Below, piece by piece: positions 1 to 8,413 of a stretch of 64,000 bases of DNA. The notes beneath the pieces are model-generated. The model made no database searches, was not told the DNA's origin, and saw only the letters and a program-made list of their open reading frames with translations. The stretch's first letter is position 1; each line of letters opens with the position of its first letter. The stretch spans positions 62,001 to 126,000 of the forward strand of contig NZ_LFLZ01000013.1 of assembly GCF_001189845.1 (NCBI RefSeq), read 5' to 3'. Made by a program: the position numbers and the translations under genes. This DNA is from Bradyrhizobium tropiciagri. GTDB lineage: Bacteria > Pseudomonadota > Alphaproteobacteria > Rhizobiales > Xanthobacteraceae.

Positions 1-2112
1 CACCATGTGATGGCGCACCGGCCGCAGATAGCGGCCGTAGTAGAGCTCGAGGAATTTTGCCCGGAACGTGGGGACATCGACCTTGATCGGGCACTGCCCG
101 CTGCAGGATTTGCAGGCGAGGCAACCGTCCATCGCATCCATCACGGCGTGCGAGAAGTCGGGCGCACGGGACCACGTATTGCGCAACCGCGCGGGAAAAT
201 CCCTCCAAAGCGTCCCGTTGCGAAGGGCGGCAGCTTCGGCGACGGGGTCGACACCGCGCGCGGCCAGTTGGCGCAGCCATTCGCGCGTGAGCGAGGCGCG
301 TCCTTTCGGCGAATGCCGGCGATCGCGCGTCGCCTTGTAGGACGGACACATCGCCTCGTCGGCGTCCCAGGTGAAGCATGCGCCATTGCCATTGCAGTGG
401 AGGGCCTCGTCATAGGCGGCGCGCACGGAGCGGGGGATAGTCCGGTCGAGCTGGCCGCGCGTCGTGAGCCCATCGATTGCGAGCAGCTTTCCATCCTCAG
501 GCGCGGCGATCTTGCCTGGATTGAGCTGATTGCGCGGGTCGAACGTGGCCTTGATCGATTGCAGGGTCGGGTAGAGCGGGCCAAAAAAGCGCGGTGAGAA
601 TTCGGAGCGAACGCCCTTGCCGTGCTCGCCCCACAGCAGCCCGCCATATTTCCTGGTGATCTGGACCACCTCTTCGGTGATCTCTCGGATCAGCACCTCC
701 TGTGCCGGATCCTTCATGTCGATCGCAGGCCGCACGTGCAGCACGCCGGCATCGACGTGGCCGAACATGCCGTAAGTGAGGTTGCGGGCGTCTAGTGCAG
801 CGCGGAACTCGGCGATGTAGTCGGCGAGGTGCTCCGGCGGGGCGGCGGTGTCCTCCACAAAGGGGATCGGCCGCTTGTCGCCCTGCATGTTGCCGAGCAG
901 GCCGACCGATTTTTTTCGCATGTCCCAGATCGCGCCGACATCGGCTTCACCCCGCGCCACAGTAAAGCCACGGCGGCCGTGCGATGGCCTAGCGGACGTA
1001 AGCGCCCCGGTGACCTTGCGCACGGACGTCTCGACCTCGGCCTCGATGTCGCCGACGAATTCGACGAGGTTCACACCCGTAGCGCGCTGTCCGTCGTCTT
1101 CGGGAAAGTATTGCCGGACCGACTCCCAGATCACATCGCCCTGGGCGAGGCCCAGCACCTTGGAATCCACGGTCTCGATCGAGGCGGCGCCGAACCGGAT
1201 CAACTCCTGCGCATCGCGCAGGGCGGCGTCGAAGCTGTCATAGCGCACGTTGACCAGCGCGCTGTGCTTCGGGATCGGCACCACATTGAGCTTGGCTTCA
1301 GCGATCAGCGCCAGTGTGCCTTCGCTGCCGCACAGGATTGAGTTGAGGTTGAAGCGCCCGCGCTCATCGCGGATATGCGCGAGGTCGTAGCCGGTCAGGC
1401 ACCGGTTCAGCTTCGGGAAGTGAGCCGCGATCAGCTCCGCCTGCTCGCGCTGGATCGCATCGACCAACCGGTGAACCGCGCCGACGCGATCGCTGCGCTG
1501 CTTGATGTGCTGCAGTTCCTCGTCGTCCATCGCGCGCGAGGTCCAGACCGTGCCGTCCAGCAGCACGGTCGTCAGTTCCAGCACGTGATCACGCGTCTTG
1601 CCATAGAGGCAGGAACCCTGACCGCTGGCGTCGGTGCTGATCATGCCGCCGATCGTGGCGCGATTGGAGGTGGAGAGCTCCGGCGGAAAGAACAGGCCGT
1701 GTTCGGCGAGCGCAGCATTGAGCTGATCCTTCACCACGCCAGCCTGCACCCGCACCCAGCGCTCCCTGGGATTGATTTCGAGGATGCGGTTCATGTGGCG
1801 CGAGACGTCCACCACCAGGCCTTCGGTCAGCGATTGGCCATTGGTGCCGGTTCCGCCACCGCGCGGCGCGAACACGATATCCTCAAAGCGCTCTTCCGCT
1901 GTGACGCGCACGAGGCGCACCAGATCGTCGACGCTGCGCGGAAACGCGATGAGCTGCGGAAGCAGTTGGTAGATCGAGTTGTCGGTCGCCGAGACGATCC
2001 GATCGGCAAAATCCGGCGTCAGATCGCCCTCGAAGGCGCGCAGACGAAGCTCCGCGAGGAGCTCGGCATGCAGCGGAGCAGGGGCCGGCATCTCGGAAAC
2101 GCGTGGCAGCAT
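1..2112 (-). CDS. YdiJ-type FAD-linked / 4Fe-4S 2-hydroxyacid dehydrogenase (3' end outside window)
   Basis: The frame is open from an ATG at 2112 to the window edge (704 residues visible). The glycine-rich FAD-binding stretch GGGTGTN lies at residues 85-91, followed by VDVSRHMNRI, which closely resembles E. coli YdiJ. The last visible part carries the iron-sulfur motif CLACKSCSGQCP, with cysteines at 664, 667, 670 and 674. YdiJ is about 1,018 residues, so roughly 300 residues lie outside. The family oxidises D-2-hydroxyacids (YdiJ is reported to use D-2-hydroxyglutarate) and passes electrons on through the Fe-S domain. The gene diverges from the MFS/dehydrogenase operon at 2315, so it may oxidise a hydroxyacid intermediate of that pathway; this last point is inference. 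Confidence 0.9.
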   Translation of the reverse strand, partial: MLPRVSEMPAPAPLHAELLAELRLRAFEGDLTPDFADRIVSATDNSIYQLLPQLIAFPRSVDDLVRLVRVTAEERFEDIVFAPRGGGTGTNGQSLTEGLVVDVSRHMNRILEINPRERWVRVQAGVVKDQLNAALAEHGLFFPPELSTSNRATIGGMISTDASGQGSCLYGKTRDHVLELTTVLLDGTVWTSRAMDDEELQHIKQRSDRVGAVHRLVDAIQREQAELIAAHFPKLNRCLTGYDLAHIRDERGRFNLNSILCGSEGTLALIAEAKLNVVPIPKHSALVNVRYDSFDAALRDAQELIRFGAASIETVDSKVLGLAQGDVIWESVRQYFPEDDGQRATGVNLVEFVGDIEAEVETSVRKVTGALTSARPSHGRRGFTVARGEADVGAIWDMRKKSVGLLGNMQGDKRPIPFVEDTAAPPEHLADYIAEFRAALDARNLTYGMFGHVDAGVLHVRPAIDMKDPAQEVLIREITEEVVQITRKYGGLLWGEHGKGVRSEFSPRFFGPLYPTLQSIKATFDPRNQLNPGKIAAPEDGKLLAIDGLTTRGQLDRTIPRSVRAAYDEALHCNGNGACFTWDADEAMCPSYKATRDRRHSPKGRASLTREWLRQLAARGVDPVAEAAALRNGTLWRDFPARLRNTWSRAPDFSHAVMDAMDGCLACKSCSGQCPIKVDVPTFRAKFLELYYGRYLRPVRHHMV

Positions 2113-2157
2113 GGTGTCTCCCCAGGCCCGCCGAATGCCGTAACCGATGGCCGACGC

Positions 2158-2174
2158 TCCACTTTTCCAGTGGA
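2158..2174. promoter_or_regulatory. inverted repeat in the divergent promoter region
   Basis: Perfect 6-bp arms TCCACT and AGTGGA are separated by 5 nt. The repeat lies 46 nt upstream of the dehydrogenase start and 141 nt upstream of the MFS start. It is a plausible operator for the divergent pair; no cognate regulator is visible in the window. Confidence 0.4.
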
Positions 2175-2222
2175 ACGCCTCTGATGGGCGGGACGCAAGC
2201 GCTTTTAGTGCGCCTCTTTGAA

Positions 2223-2242
2223 AATGAAACGCCATTTCAAAA
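2223..2242. promoter_or_regulatory. TGAAA-N5-TTTCA palindrome, IclR/KdgR-like operator candidate
   Basis: The core TGAAACGCCATTTCA resembles the AATGAAAC...GTTTCATT boxes bound by IclR-family regulators such as KdgR. It sits in an AT-rich patch between the divergent dehydrogenase and MFS genes, 70-90 nt upstream of the MFS start. Function is inferred only from symmetry and position. Confidence 0.4.
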
Positions 2243-2314
2243 TAAATTGCAGCGCCGTTCTGTTTTTGCTATCGGGCGCCGTGGCCGGGACACAACGGCC
2301 GATCTGGAGGAACC

Positions 2315-3655
2315 ATGGCAATGACCCAAGCCGCCTCGGCCGGCACAGGCCTCACATCCGAAGAGGAACGGATCCTCTCGAAGGTGATGTGGCGCATCGT
2401 TCCCTTCCTGCTGCTCTGCTACATCATTGCCTATCTTGATCGGGTGAATGTCGGGGTCGCCAGCCTGACGATGAATCAGGATCTCGGAATCTCGCCGTCG
2501 GAATTCGGCTGGAGCGCCGGCCTGTTCTTTCTCGGCTATTTCCTGGCTGAGGTGCCCAGCAATCTTGCGCTTCAGGCGGTCGGTGCGCGCAAATGGATCG
2601 CCCGCATCCTGATCACGTGGGGTTTGCTGTCGGCAGCCACCGCGTTCGCGGTCGGCCCGAAGAGCTTTGGCGCCATGCGTTTCCTGCTCGGCCTCGGAGA
2701 GGCCGGTTTCACGCCGGGCGTGTTCCTGTACTTCACCTACTGGTTTCCGGCCCGCGTGCGGGGCAGGGCGACGGCGGCGTTCCTGCTCGGCATCCCCATC
2801 GCCAACATCCTTGGCGCGCCGCTGTCGAGCTCTCTGCTCGCCCTGGATGGCGTGGCCGGTCTGCACGGCTGGCAGTGGCTGCTGATCCTCGAAGGTCTGC
2901 CCGCCAGCATCCTCGGCCTTGTCTGCCTGTTCACGCTGACCGACAAGCCCGAGCAAGCGAAGTGGCTGAGTTCCGAAGAGCGAGCATGGCTTGTCGAGAC
3001 ACTCGCAAATGAGCGTCAGGCTATTGCCGCCAAGCATTCTTCCTCATTGAAGGACGCGTTCACCAACTGGCGAGTCCTGGTGTGTGCCGCCGTCAACTTC
3101 TGCGCCATCATTGGCTCAGTCGGCCTCGGCCTTTGGATGCCGCAGATCCTCAAAGGGTTCGGCTTTTCCGTCGTGACCGTCGGCTTCCTCGCCGCGATCC
3201 CCTATATCTGCGGCGCCATCACCATGATGCTGTGGGCGCGGCTGTCCGACCGCGGCGGTGAGCGGAGCTGGTTCGTCGCCTCCGCGCTGCTGCTCGGTGC
3301 CGCCTCGCTGATCGTGTGCGGCTATGCCACCTCATCGGCGCTGATCTCGATCATCGCGCTGTGCGGCGCCGTCGTCGGGATCATGTGCTATCAGTCGACG
3401 ATCTGGCCGATCCCGTCGAGCTTCCTCACCGGCAGCGCCGCCGCCGGCGGGCTCGCTTTGATCGTTTCGATCGGCAATCTCGGCGGTTTCGTCGGCCCTT
3501 ATCTGATCGGCGAAATCCGCCAGGCGACAGGCAGCTTCTCGTGGGCGCTGATCTCCGTTGCCGTGTTCCTCATCCTGGCTGCCATCTTTATCCGGTTCGT
3601 CGGCCTCAGCCTGCAAGGCAGCACGTCTGGCTTGCCGAAGACCGCGCGCGCATGA
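2315..3655 (+). CDS. MFS transporter, anion:cation symporter (ACS) family
   Basis: 446 residues, the usual MFS length, with about 12 hydrophobic segments. After the first membrane segment comes DRVNVGVASLTMN, and EVPSNLAL follows, both typical of ACS-family permeases (tartrate, phthalate, glucarate and related carboxylates). GGAGG at 2306-2310 is only 4 nt from ATG 2315, so the in-frame ATG at 2321 could be the real start. It is the first gene of a tightly spaced operon with the dehydrogenase at 3682, a second ACS permease, an amidohydrolase and an RraA-like protein. An organic-acid substrate is inferred from the family and neighbours. Confidence 0.88.
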   Translation: MAMTQAASAGTGLTSEEERILSKVMWRIVPFLLLCYIIAYLDRVNVGVASLTMNQDLGISPSEFGWSAGLFFLGYFLAEVPSNLALQAVGARKWIARILITWGLLSAATAFAVGPKSFGAMRFLLGLGEAGFTPGVFLYFTYWFPARVRGRATAAFLLGIPIANILGAPLSSSLLALDGVAGLHGWQWLLILEGLPASILGLVCLFTLTDKPEQAKWLSSEERAWLVETLANERQAIAAKHSSSLKDAFTNWRVLVCAAVNFCAIIGSVGLGLWMPQILKGFGFSVVTVGFLAAIPYICGAITMMLWARLSDRGGERSWFVASALLLGAASLIVCGYATSSALISIIALCGAVVGIMCYQSTIWPIPSSFLTGSAAAGGLALIVSIGNLGGFVGPYLIGEIRQATGSFSWALISVAVFLILAAIFIRFVGLSLQGSTSGLPKTARA

Positions 3656-3681
3656 CCACAAACCCATCAAAGGAGTTCACG

Positions 3682-4596
3682 ATGAGCCAACAACAACAGT
3701 TTCGTCTCGGTCTGGTCGGCTACGGCGAGATCGGCAGTACGCTCGGTAAGGGGCTGCGCGGGGCCGGCCTGCAGCAGGTCTTCTGCTACGACAAATACGC
3801 CTTCGACGGCCCTTATGCCGATTTGATCCAGAGCCGGGCCAAGGCGGCCGGCGTCACGCTGGTCAAGTCCAACAAGGAATTGGCTGACGCCGCGGAATTG
3901 ATCTTCAGCGTGACACCGGGCTCCGCATCGCTGCAAAGCGCGGACGCCTTCGCGCCCGTGCTCGACGGACGTCACACCTTTCTCGACTTCGCCTCTGCCA
4001 CCCCCAAAGTGAAATACGGCGTCGCCGAGCGTCTGGCCAAGACCGGCGCCACGCTCGGTGACGGCTCGATCATGGGTACGCCGAAGAATGGCTATTCGAT
4101 GCACATGATGTCGAGCGGCCCGGCCGGACAGCGCGTCGTCGATCTGCTGGTGCCCTGGGGCATGAGCATCGAATATGTCGGCGAAAAACTCGGCACGGCC
4201 TCCGGCATCAAGATCCTTCGTTCCGTCCTGATCAAGGGCATCGAGGCGCTGATCGACGAGACGCTGCTGGCGGCCCGCGCCTACGGCCTCGACGAGATTG
4301 TGCTGGCATCGGCTTCGAAGACACTGACCCGGCCGTTTATGGATACGGTCGAGAGTCTCACGCCCTCCGGTGTCATCCACGCGAAGCGGCGTACCGAAGA
4401 GGTCGAGATGGCCGCCGAGGCGGTTGAGGACGCGGGCATCGATCCGCTGATGGCGCGCGCGACGGTGGCACGGCTGCGGTGGAAGAACAGTCTGGGCCTG
4501 AAGGATCACTTCAACGGCGTCGTACCCGAAAACTACAAGATTGCGATCGACGCGGTCGTGGCGAAGATGACGGCTAAAGCGAAGGCGGCCGAATAA
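3682..4596 (+). CDS. NAD(P)-dependent oxidoreductase with DUF1932 C-terminal domain
   Basis: 304 residues. The N-terminal Rossmann motif GLVGYGEIGS (residues 10-19) belongs to the 6-phosphogluconate / 3-hydroxyisobutyrate dehydrogenase superfamily. The region around residues 175-250 (SGIKILRS...IDETLLAARAYG) fits the DUF1932 helical domain, which replaces the usual C-terminal domain. The start was chosen at ATG 3682 because AGGAG lies at 3671-3675; longer upstream readings run into the MFS gene. The gene sits between two ACS-family permeases, so a carboxylate or hydroxyacid substrate is likely, but the exact one cannot be read from sequence. Confidence 0.85.
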   Translation: MSQQQQFRLGLVGYGEIGSTLGKGLRGAGLQQVFCYDKYAFDGPYADLIQSRAKAAGVTLVKSNKELADAAELIFSVTPGSASLQSADAFAPVLDGRHTFLDFASATPKVKYGVAERLAKTGATLGDGSIMGTPKNGYSMHMMSSGPAGQRVVDLLVPWGMSIEYVGEKLGTASGIKILRSVLIKGIEALIDETLLAARAYGLDEIVLASASKTLTRPFMDTVESLTPSGVIHAKRRTEEVEMAAEAVEDAGIDPLMARATVARLRWKNSLGLKDHFNGVVPENYKIAIDAVVAKMTAKAKAAE

Positions 4597-4623
4597 CAAC
4601 TCGAGACAGGCAGGGAGACAGAC

Positions 4624-5946
4624 GTGACCGCCGTTCGGACAGACCTCGATCAAATTGAAAAGGTGACGATGCGCCGCGTGCTGCTGCGCCTCGTTCCGTT
4701 CCTGATGATCTGCTACTTCTTCGCGCTGCTCGATCGTGTGAACGTCGGCTTCGCTGCCTTGCAGATGAACAAGGATCTGGGCTTGACGCCGGCGATGTTC
4801 GGCTTTGCCGCTAGTCTCTTCTTCGTCTCCTACTTTCTGGTCGAGGTGCCGAGCAATCTGGCGCTACAGAAGGTCGGTGCCCGGCGCTGGATCGCCCGTA
4901 TCATGATCACCTGGGGTCTGGTGACCATGTGCATGGCGTTCGTGGTCGGGCCATATTCGCTCTATGCGATGCGATTCCTCCTGGGTGCTGCGGAAGCGGG
5001 CTTCTTTCCGGGCGCCATCCTGTACCTGACCTATTGGTTGCCGTCGCAATATCGGGCGCGCATCCTCGCGACGTTCACGGTATCGATCCCGCTCGCCACC
5101 TTCCTCGGCTCGCCGCTCTCCGTCGGCCTGCTCGAACTGGACGGCGCGCTGGGCTTGCGCGGCTGGCAGTGGCTCTTCATCCTGGAGGGTTTGCCCACAA
5201 TCCTGCTGGGGCTCGCGTGCCTGTTTGTTCTGACCGACAAGCCGGCGCAGGCATCCTGGCTGACCAACGAGCAGCGCGAATGGTTGACCGGGCGCATGGA
5301 GGCAGATGCGGCCGCGCGCAAGCCCGTCGGGCATCTCTCGCTCTGGCAACTCGCCACCAACAAGTACTTTCTGGTGATGGCGCTGGTCTGCTCGGGGGCG
5401 TCCGCAACGGGAAGCGTCCTGTCGGTCTGGCAACCGCAACTCCTGAAGTCATTCGGCCTCTCGAACCTACAGACCGGCTTTGTTAACGCCATTCCCTACG
5501 GCATCGCGACCGTGGTCATGGTCTTGTGGGGGCGCCACTCCGACAGGACAGGTGAGCGCCGCTGGCACACCGCACTGACGCTCTTGCTTGCGGCTGGCGG
5601 TTTCACGGCCTTGGGCCTGACGGGCACCGCAGTCGTCCCGACGATCATCATGGTTACCTGCTGCTTGGTGGGCGCTTATGCTTTCAAAGGGCCGTTCTGG
5701 GCGCTTTCGGCAAGCTGGCTCTCGGCGAGCACCCTCGCGGCGGGCCTCGCCGGCATCAACGCGATCTCCAACCTGATCGGCGGCGGCCTGATGGTGAATG
5801 TGGTTGGATTGGTCAAACAATCGACTGGCAGCTTCGTGCTCGGGATGTTGCCGCTCGCGCTGCTCTGTGCGGTGGCTGCGGTCTGCGTCCTCGTGCTGGG
5901 TCGCAGTGCCGCGCGTGCGGCTGAAATGGTAGCGGTGAAGCCATGA
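4624..5946 (+). CDS. MFS transporter, ACS family (second copy in operon)
   Basis: 440 residues from a GTG start preceded by AGGGAGA. It carries the same signatures as the permease at 2315 (DRVNVGFAALQMN, EVPSNLAL, ARRWIARIMITWG), so the two are paralogues. The final ATGA overlaps the start of the amidohydrolase gene, pointing to translational coupling. Two related permeases in one operon may handle a substrate and a product, or two related acids; that is inference. Confidence 0.88.
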   Translation: MTAVRTDLDQIEKVTMRRVLLRLVPFLMICYFFALLDRVNVGFAALQMNKDLGLTPAMFGFAASLFFVSYFLVEVPSNLALQKVGARRWIARIMITWGLVTMCMAFVVGPYSLYAMRFLLGAAEAGFFPGAILYLTYWLPSQYRARILATFTVSIPLATFLGSPLSVGLLELDGALGLRGWQWLFILEGLPTILLGLACLFVLTDKPAQASWLTNEQREWLTGRMEADAAARKPVGHLSLWQLATNKYFLVMALVCSGASATGSVLSVWQPQLLKSFGLSNLQTGFVNAIPYGIATVVMVLWGRHSDRTGERRWHTALTLLLAAGGFTALGLTGTAVVPTIIMVTCCLVGAYAFKGPFWALSASWLSASTLAAGLAGINAISNLIGGGLMVNVVGLVKQSTGSFVLGMLPLALLCAVAAVCVLVLGRSAARAAEMVAVKP

Positions 5947-6887
5947 GCGCATGCACATCGATCACCCGCCGTGGCGTCCTCGCCGGCATGCTCGCCTGCG
6001 GTACCGGCGCTTGGGCGGCGGGGATCGAGCAAGCCGTACCAAACAGTACCGGCTCTGCCGCGCCGAAACTCGATGTACCGACGAACGCATGCGACTGCCA
6101 TCATCACATCTATGACGGACGATTTCCCGTATCGCCGCATTGGCGCCAAGGGTTTCCCCCCGGTTCGACTGTCGCGGATTATCAGCTGCTGCAGCGCCGT
6201 CTCGGCACCACGCGAAGCGTGGTGGTGCAGCCCTCGACATATGGCATCGACAACCGCTGCCTCGTCGACGCTCTGGGCCAGCTTGGGTCCTCAGCGCGTG
6301 GCGTTGCCGTCGTTGACACCGAAGTGAAAGACCCGGAACTGCGTGCGCTGAACGATGCCGGCGTGCGGGCCATCCGCGTCAATTTCGTATCGGCCCAGAC
6401 ATGGGGCACAACAACGCCGGAGATGCTGACCACGCTGGCGAAGCGGATCGATCCGCTCGGCTGGCATGTCCAGATCTTGATGACAGGTGAACAGATCGCA
6501 ACGCATGAAGCCGCCATCCGGGCACTGCCCACCAAGGTGGTGATCGATCATCTCGGACGCATCCCGCAGCCGGACGGCGTCCGGCATCCTGCCTTCGCGG
6601 CCGTGCGCCGCATGCTCGACGAGGGGCGGACCTGGGTCAAGGTCACCGAGCCCTATGAGGACAGCAAGCTCGGGCCGCCCTACGCGGATTCCACCGAAGT
6701 TGCACGGGCCTATGTGCAGGCGGCGCGGCAGCGCATCCTCTGGGGCACCGACTGGCCGCATCCGACGCAGCGCGGCACCAAGCCTGACGATGCGCTGTTG
6801 GTCGATCTGTTGGCCGACTGGGCGCCGGACGAGACGACGCGCCGGCACATCCTGGTTGAGAATCCCGTCGAGCTGTTCGGCTTCTAA
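5943..6887 (+). CDS. amidohydrolase 2 family (2-pyrone-4,6-dicarboxylate lactonase-like), Tat signal
   Basis: 314 residues. The start overlaps the upstream MFS stop by 4 nt. The N-terminus TRRGVLAGMLACGTGAWA reads as a twin-arginine signal (R9-R10 then a hydrophobic run), so folded export to the periplasm is predicted. The metal-binding start DCHHHIYD (His 53-55) and the late WGTDWPHP motif mark the amidohydrolase-related PF04909 family, which contains PDC lactonase LigI. The family normally hydrolyses lactones or decarboxylates ring-cleavage products in the cytoplasm, so the export signal is unusual. Confidence 0.82.
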   Translation: MSACTSITRRGVLAGMLACGTGAWAAGIEQAVPNSTGSAAPKLDVPTNACDCHHHIYDGRFPVSPHWRQGFPPGSTVADYQLLQRRLGTTRSVVVQPSTYGIDNRCLVDALGQLGSSARGVAVVDTEVKDPELRALNDAGVRAIRVNFVSAQTWGTTTPEMLTTLAKRIDPLGWHVQILMTGEQIATHEAAIRALPTKVVIDHLGRIPQPDGVRHPAFAAVRRMLDEGRTWVKVTEPYEDSKLGPPYADSTEVARAYVQAARQRILWGTDWPHPTQRGTKPDDALLVDLLADWAPDETTRRHILVENPVELFGF

Positions 6888-6896
6888 CATCGTTCA

Positions 6897-7592
6897 ATGA
6901 GCGAAGAGGGCATCATGTCTGTAGGGTTCAGAATCCTGAAACGGCAAAGGAAAGTCGACACCGGCACGGTCGAGCGTTTCGCGCGCCTGCCGGTGGCGAA
7001 TGTCAGCGACAGCATGTCGCGCATGACGGGTGGGGGCGCCCGACTTCGTCCCATGCATTGCGCTGGCGGGCTCGCGGGCCCTGCATTGACGGTGAAGGCG
7101 CCGCCTGGCGACAATCTGATGGTGCACAAGGCGATCGCCCTTGCCGAGGCCGGTGACATCATCGTGGTCGATGCCGGTGGTGATCTGACAAACGCCATCA
7201 CCGGCGAGATGATGCTGATGCAGATGATCAAGCGCGGCGTCGCCGGCCTGATCATCAATGGCGCGATCCGCGATGCCGGCTACATCAGGGGGCAGGACTT
7301 TCCGGTCTTCGCAGCCGGGGTCACGCATCGCGGCCCCTACAAGAATGGCCCGGGCGAAATCAATGTCCCGATCGCGATTGACGGCATGGTCATCGAGGCC
7401 GGCGACCTCGTTATCGGCGACGACGACGGATTGCTCTGCGTACCGTTCGATCAAACCAATGCAGTGTTCAAGGCGGCGACCGCAAAGTTCGAGGCCGAGC
7501 AGAAGCAGATCGCTAACATCCAGGCTGGCACGCACGACCCGTCATGGGTCGACAAGCAGCTCCGCGATTTGAAGTGCGAAGGACTCGACTGA
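6897..7592 (+). CDS. RraA-family protein, 4-hydroxy-4-methyl-2-oxoglutarate aldolase-like
   Basis: 231 residues from ATG 6897. An alternative ATG at 6915 has a better-placed GAGGG. The family core is visible: GLIINGAIRDAG with Arg125-Asp126, then GVTHRGPYKNGPG and GDLVIGDDDGLLCVP. Class II HMG/CHA aldolases with this fold split 4-hydroxy-4-methyl-2-oxoglutarate or decarboxylate oxaloacetate at the end of protocatechuate-4,5 and gallate pathways. Its place after a PDC-lactonase-like enzyme supports an aldolase role over the RNase E inhibitor role of E. coli RraA. Last gene of the operon. Confidence 0.82.
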   Translation: MSEEGIMSVGFRILKRQRKVDTGTVERFARLPVANVSDSMSRMTGGGARLRPMHCAGGLAGPALTVKAPPGDNLMVHKAIALAEAGDIIVVDAGGDLTNAITGEMMLMQMIKRGVAGLIINGAIRDAGYIRGQDFPVFAAGVTHRGPYKNGPGEINVPIAIDGMVIEAGDLVIGDDDGLLCVPFDQTNAVFKAATAKFEAEQKQIANIQAGTHDPSWVDKQLRDLKCEGLD

Positions 7593-7833
7593 AGCCACTC
7601 GAGCTATTGGGACCGCCGCCCGCCGCTCAGGCTTGCGTTGAAGTTCCGCAGCTCAGATCCGGGATAGGGCGTTCAGACTTGCCGCACAGCGGATCCGCAT
7701 CGTTGGACGGTCTGGCGTGCCGTGCGAGCGTCCATGGTGCAAACTGAACTCCGTTTTCCTGATCGGTGACGGTACTGCAAGCGTTGCAATGCGGATGCGA
7801 GAAACCATGTCAGCTAAGCTCATGTGGCCGCTC

Positions 7834-8192
7834 AGTCGATTGACCCCGATACTTCCCGAAGTCGCAAAACCGTCGAACAGCATGAATTTTCTTGTGAATT
7901 CAACACCAAAAAATTGCGGCGGGGATACCGCCGGGATTTGTCCGTCAGACTTAGAAAATTGTGCTTGCAAATCAACGACGAAACGTCGTCCGAAATGATT
8001 GAGTGGGAGTAGTGAGGCCGGCTGCTATCGCGCAGTTTTGCGTAGTCTGGTGGAGTTGATCTCGCTTCCTCTCGCACTGGGGACGCTAACCGAAGTAGTG
8101 AGCTCGGCATATCCTGGTTGAGGTCGGTAATCCACCTCGCTTTCGCTAACGGCGTATTTCAGCGCGCTTGATCGTACAGAAGGGCGGGGCGT
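7834..8192. repeat. diverged long direct repeat, copy 1 (pairs with 18692-19047)
   Basis: This segment aligns along its length with 18692-19047 in the same orientation. Shared blocks include AGTCGATTGAC, CCGATACTT, the 20-nt ATTGTGCTTGCAAATCAACG, CCGGCTGCTATC and GGGCGGGGCGT. No intact gene lies in either copy; on the minus strand both can be read as a broken frame with NTPLAK.RW..DL. The stretch from 7593 to 8413 otherwise holds no gene I can support. Copy 1 precedes the membrane glycosyltransferase gene and copy 2 precedes groES. It could be a decayed mobile element or a duplicated dead gene. Confidence 0.7.
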
Positions 8193-8413
8193 CCAAAGAT
8201 CCAGCTTCGAGCTCCGGCAAGCTTTGGTGACAAAGCCGACATTGGCAGGAGCGCGAAGGTCTGCGTGGCAACCGTCGACAGGAGATCGGCGACCTCCAAG
8301 TTGACGGATAGCCGATCTCAACTAGCGGGCCCAGCCTGGACCGATCGGGCATCGGCCATCATGTCTCGCAGACGCGCACTGACGGGAAGGGCAAAGGACC
8401 CCGAGAGCACGTC

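Noticed and set aside
2237..6890. Long antisense frames over the MFS, dehydrogenase and amidohydrolase genes
   Set aside because: Rich in Arg, Ala and Gln, no domain pattern, and lying on well-supported genes of the opposite strand; codon-bias shadows.
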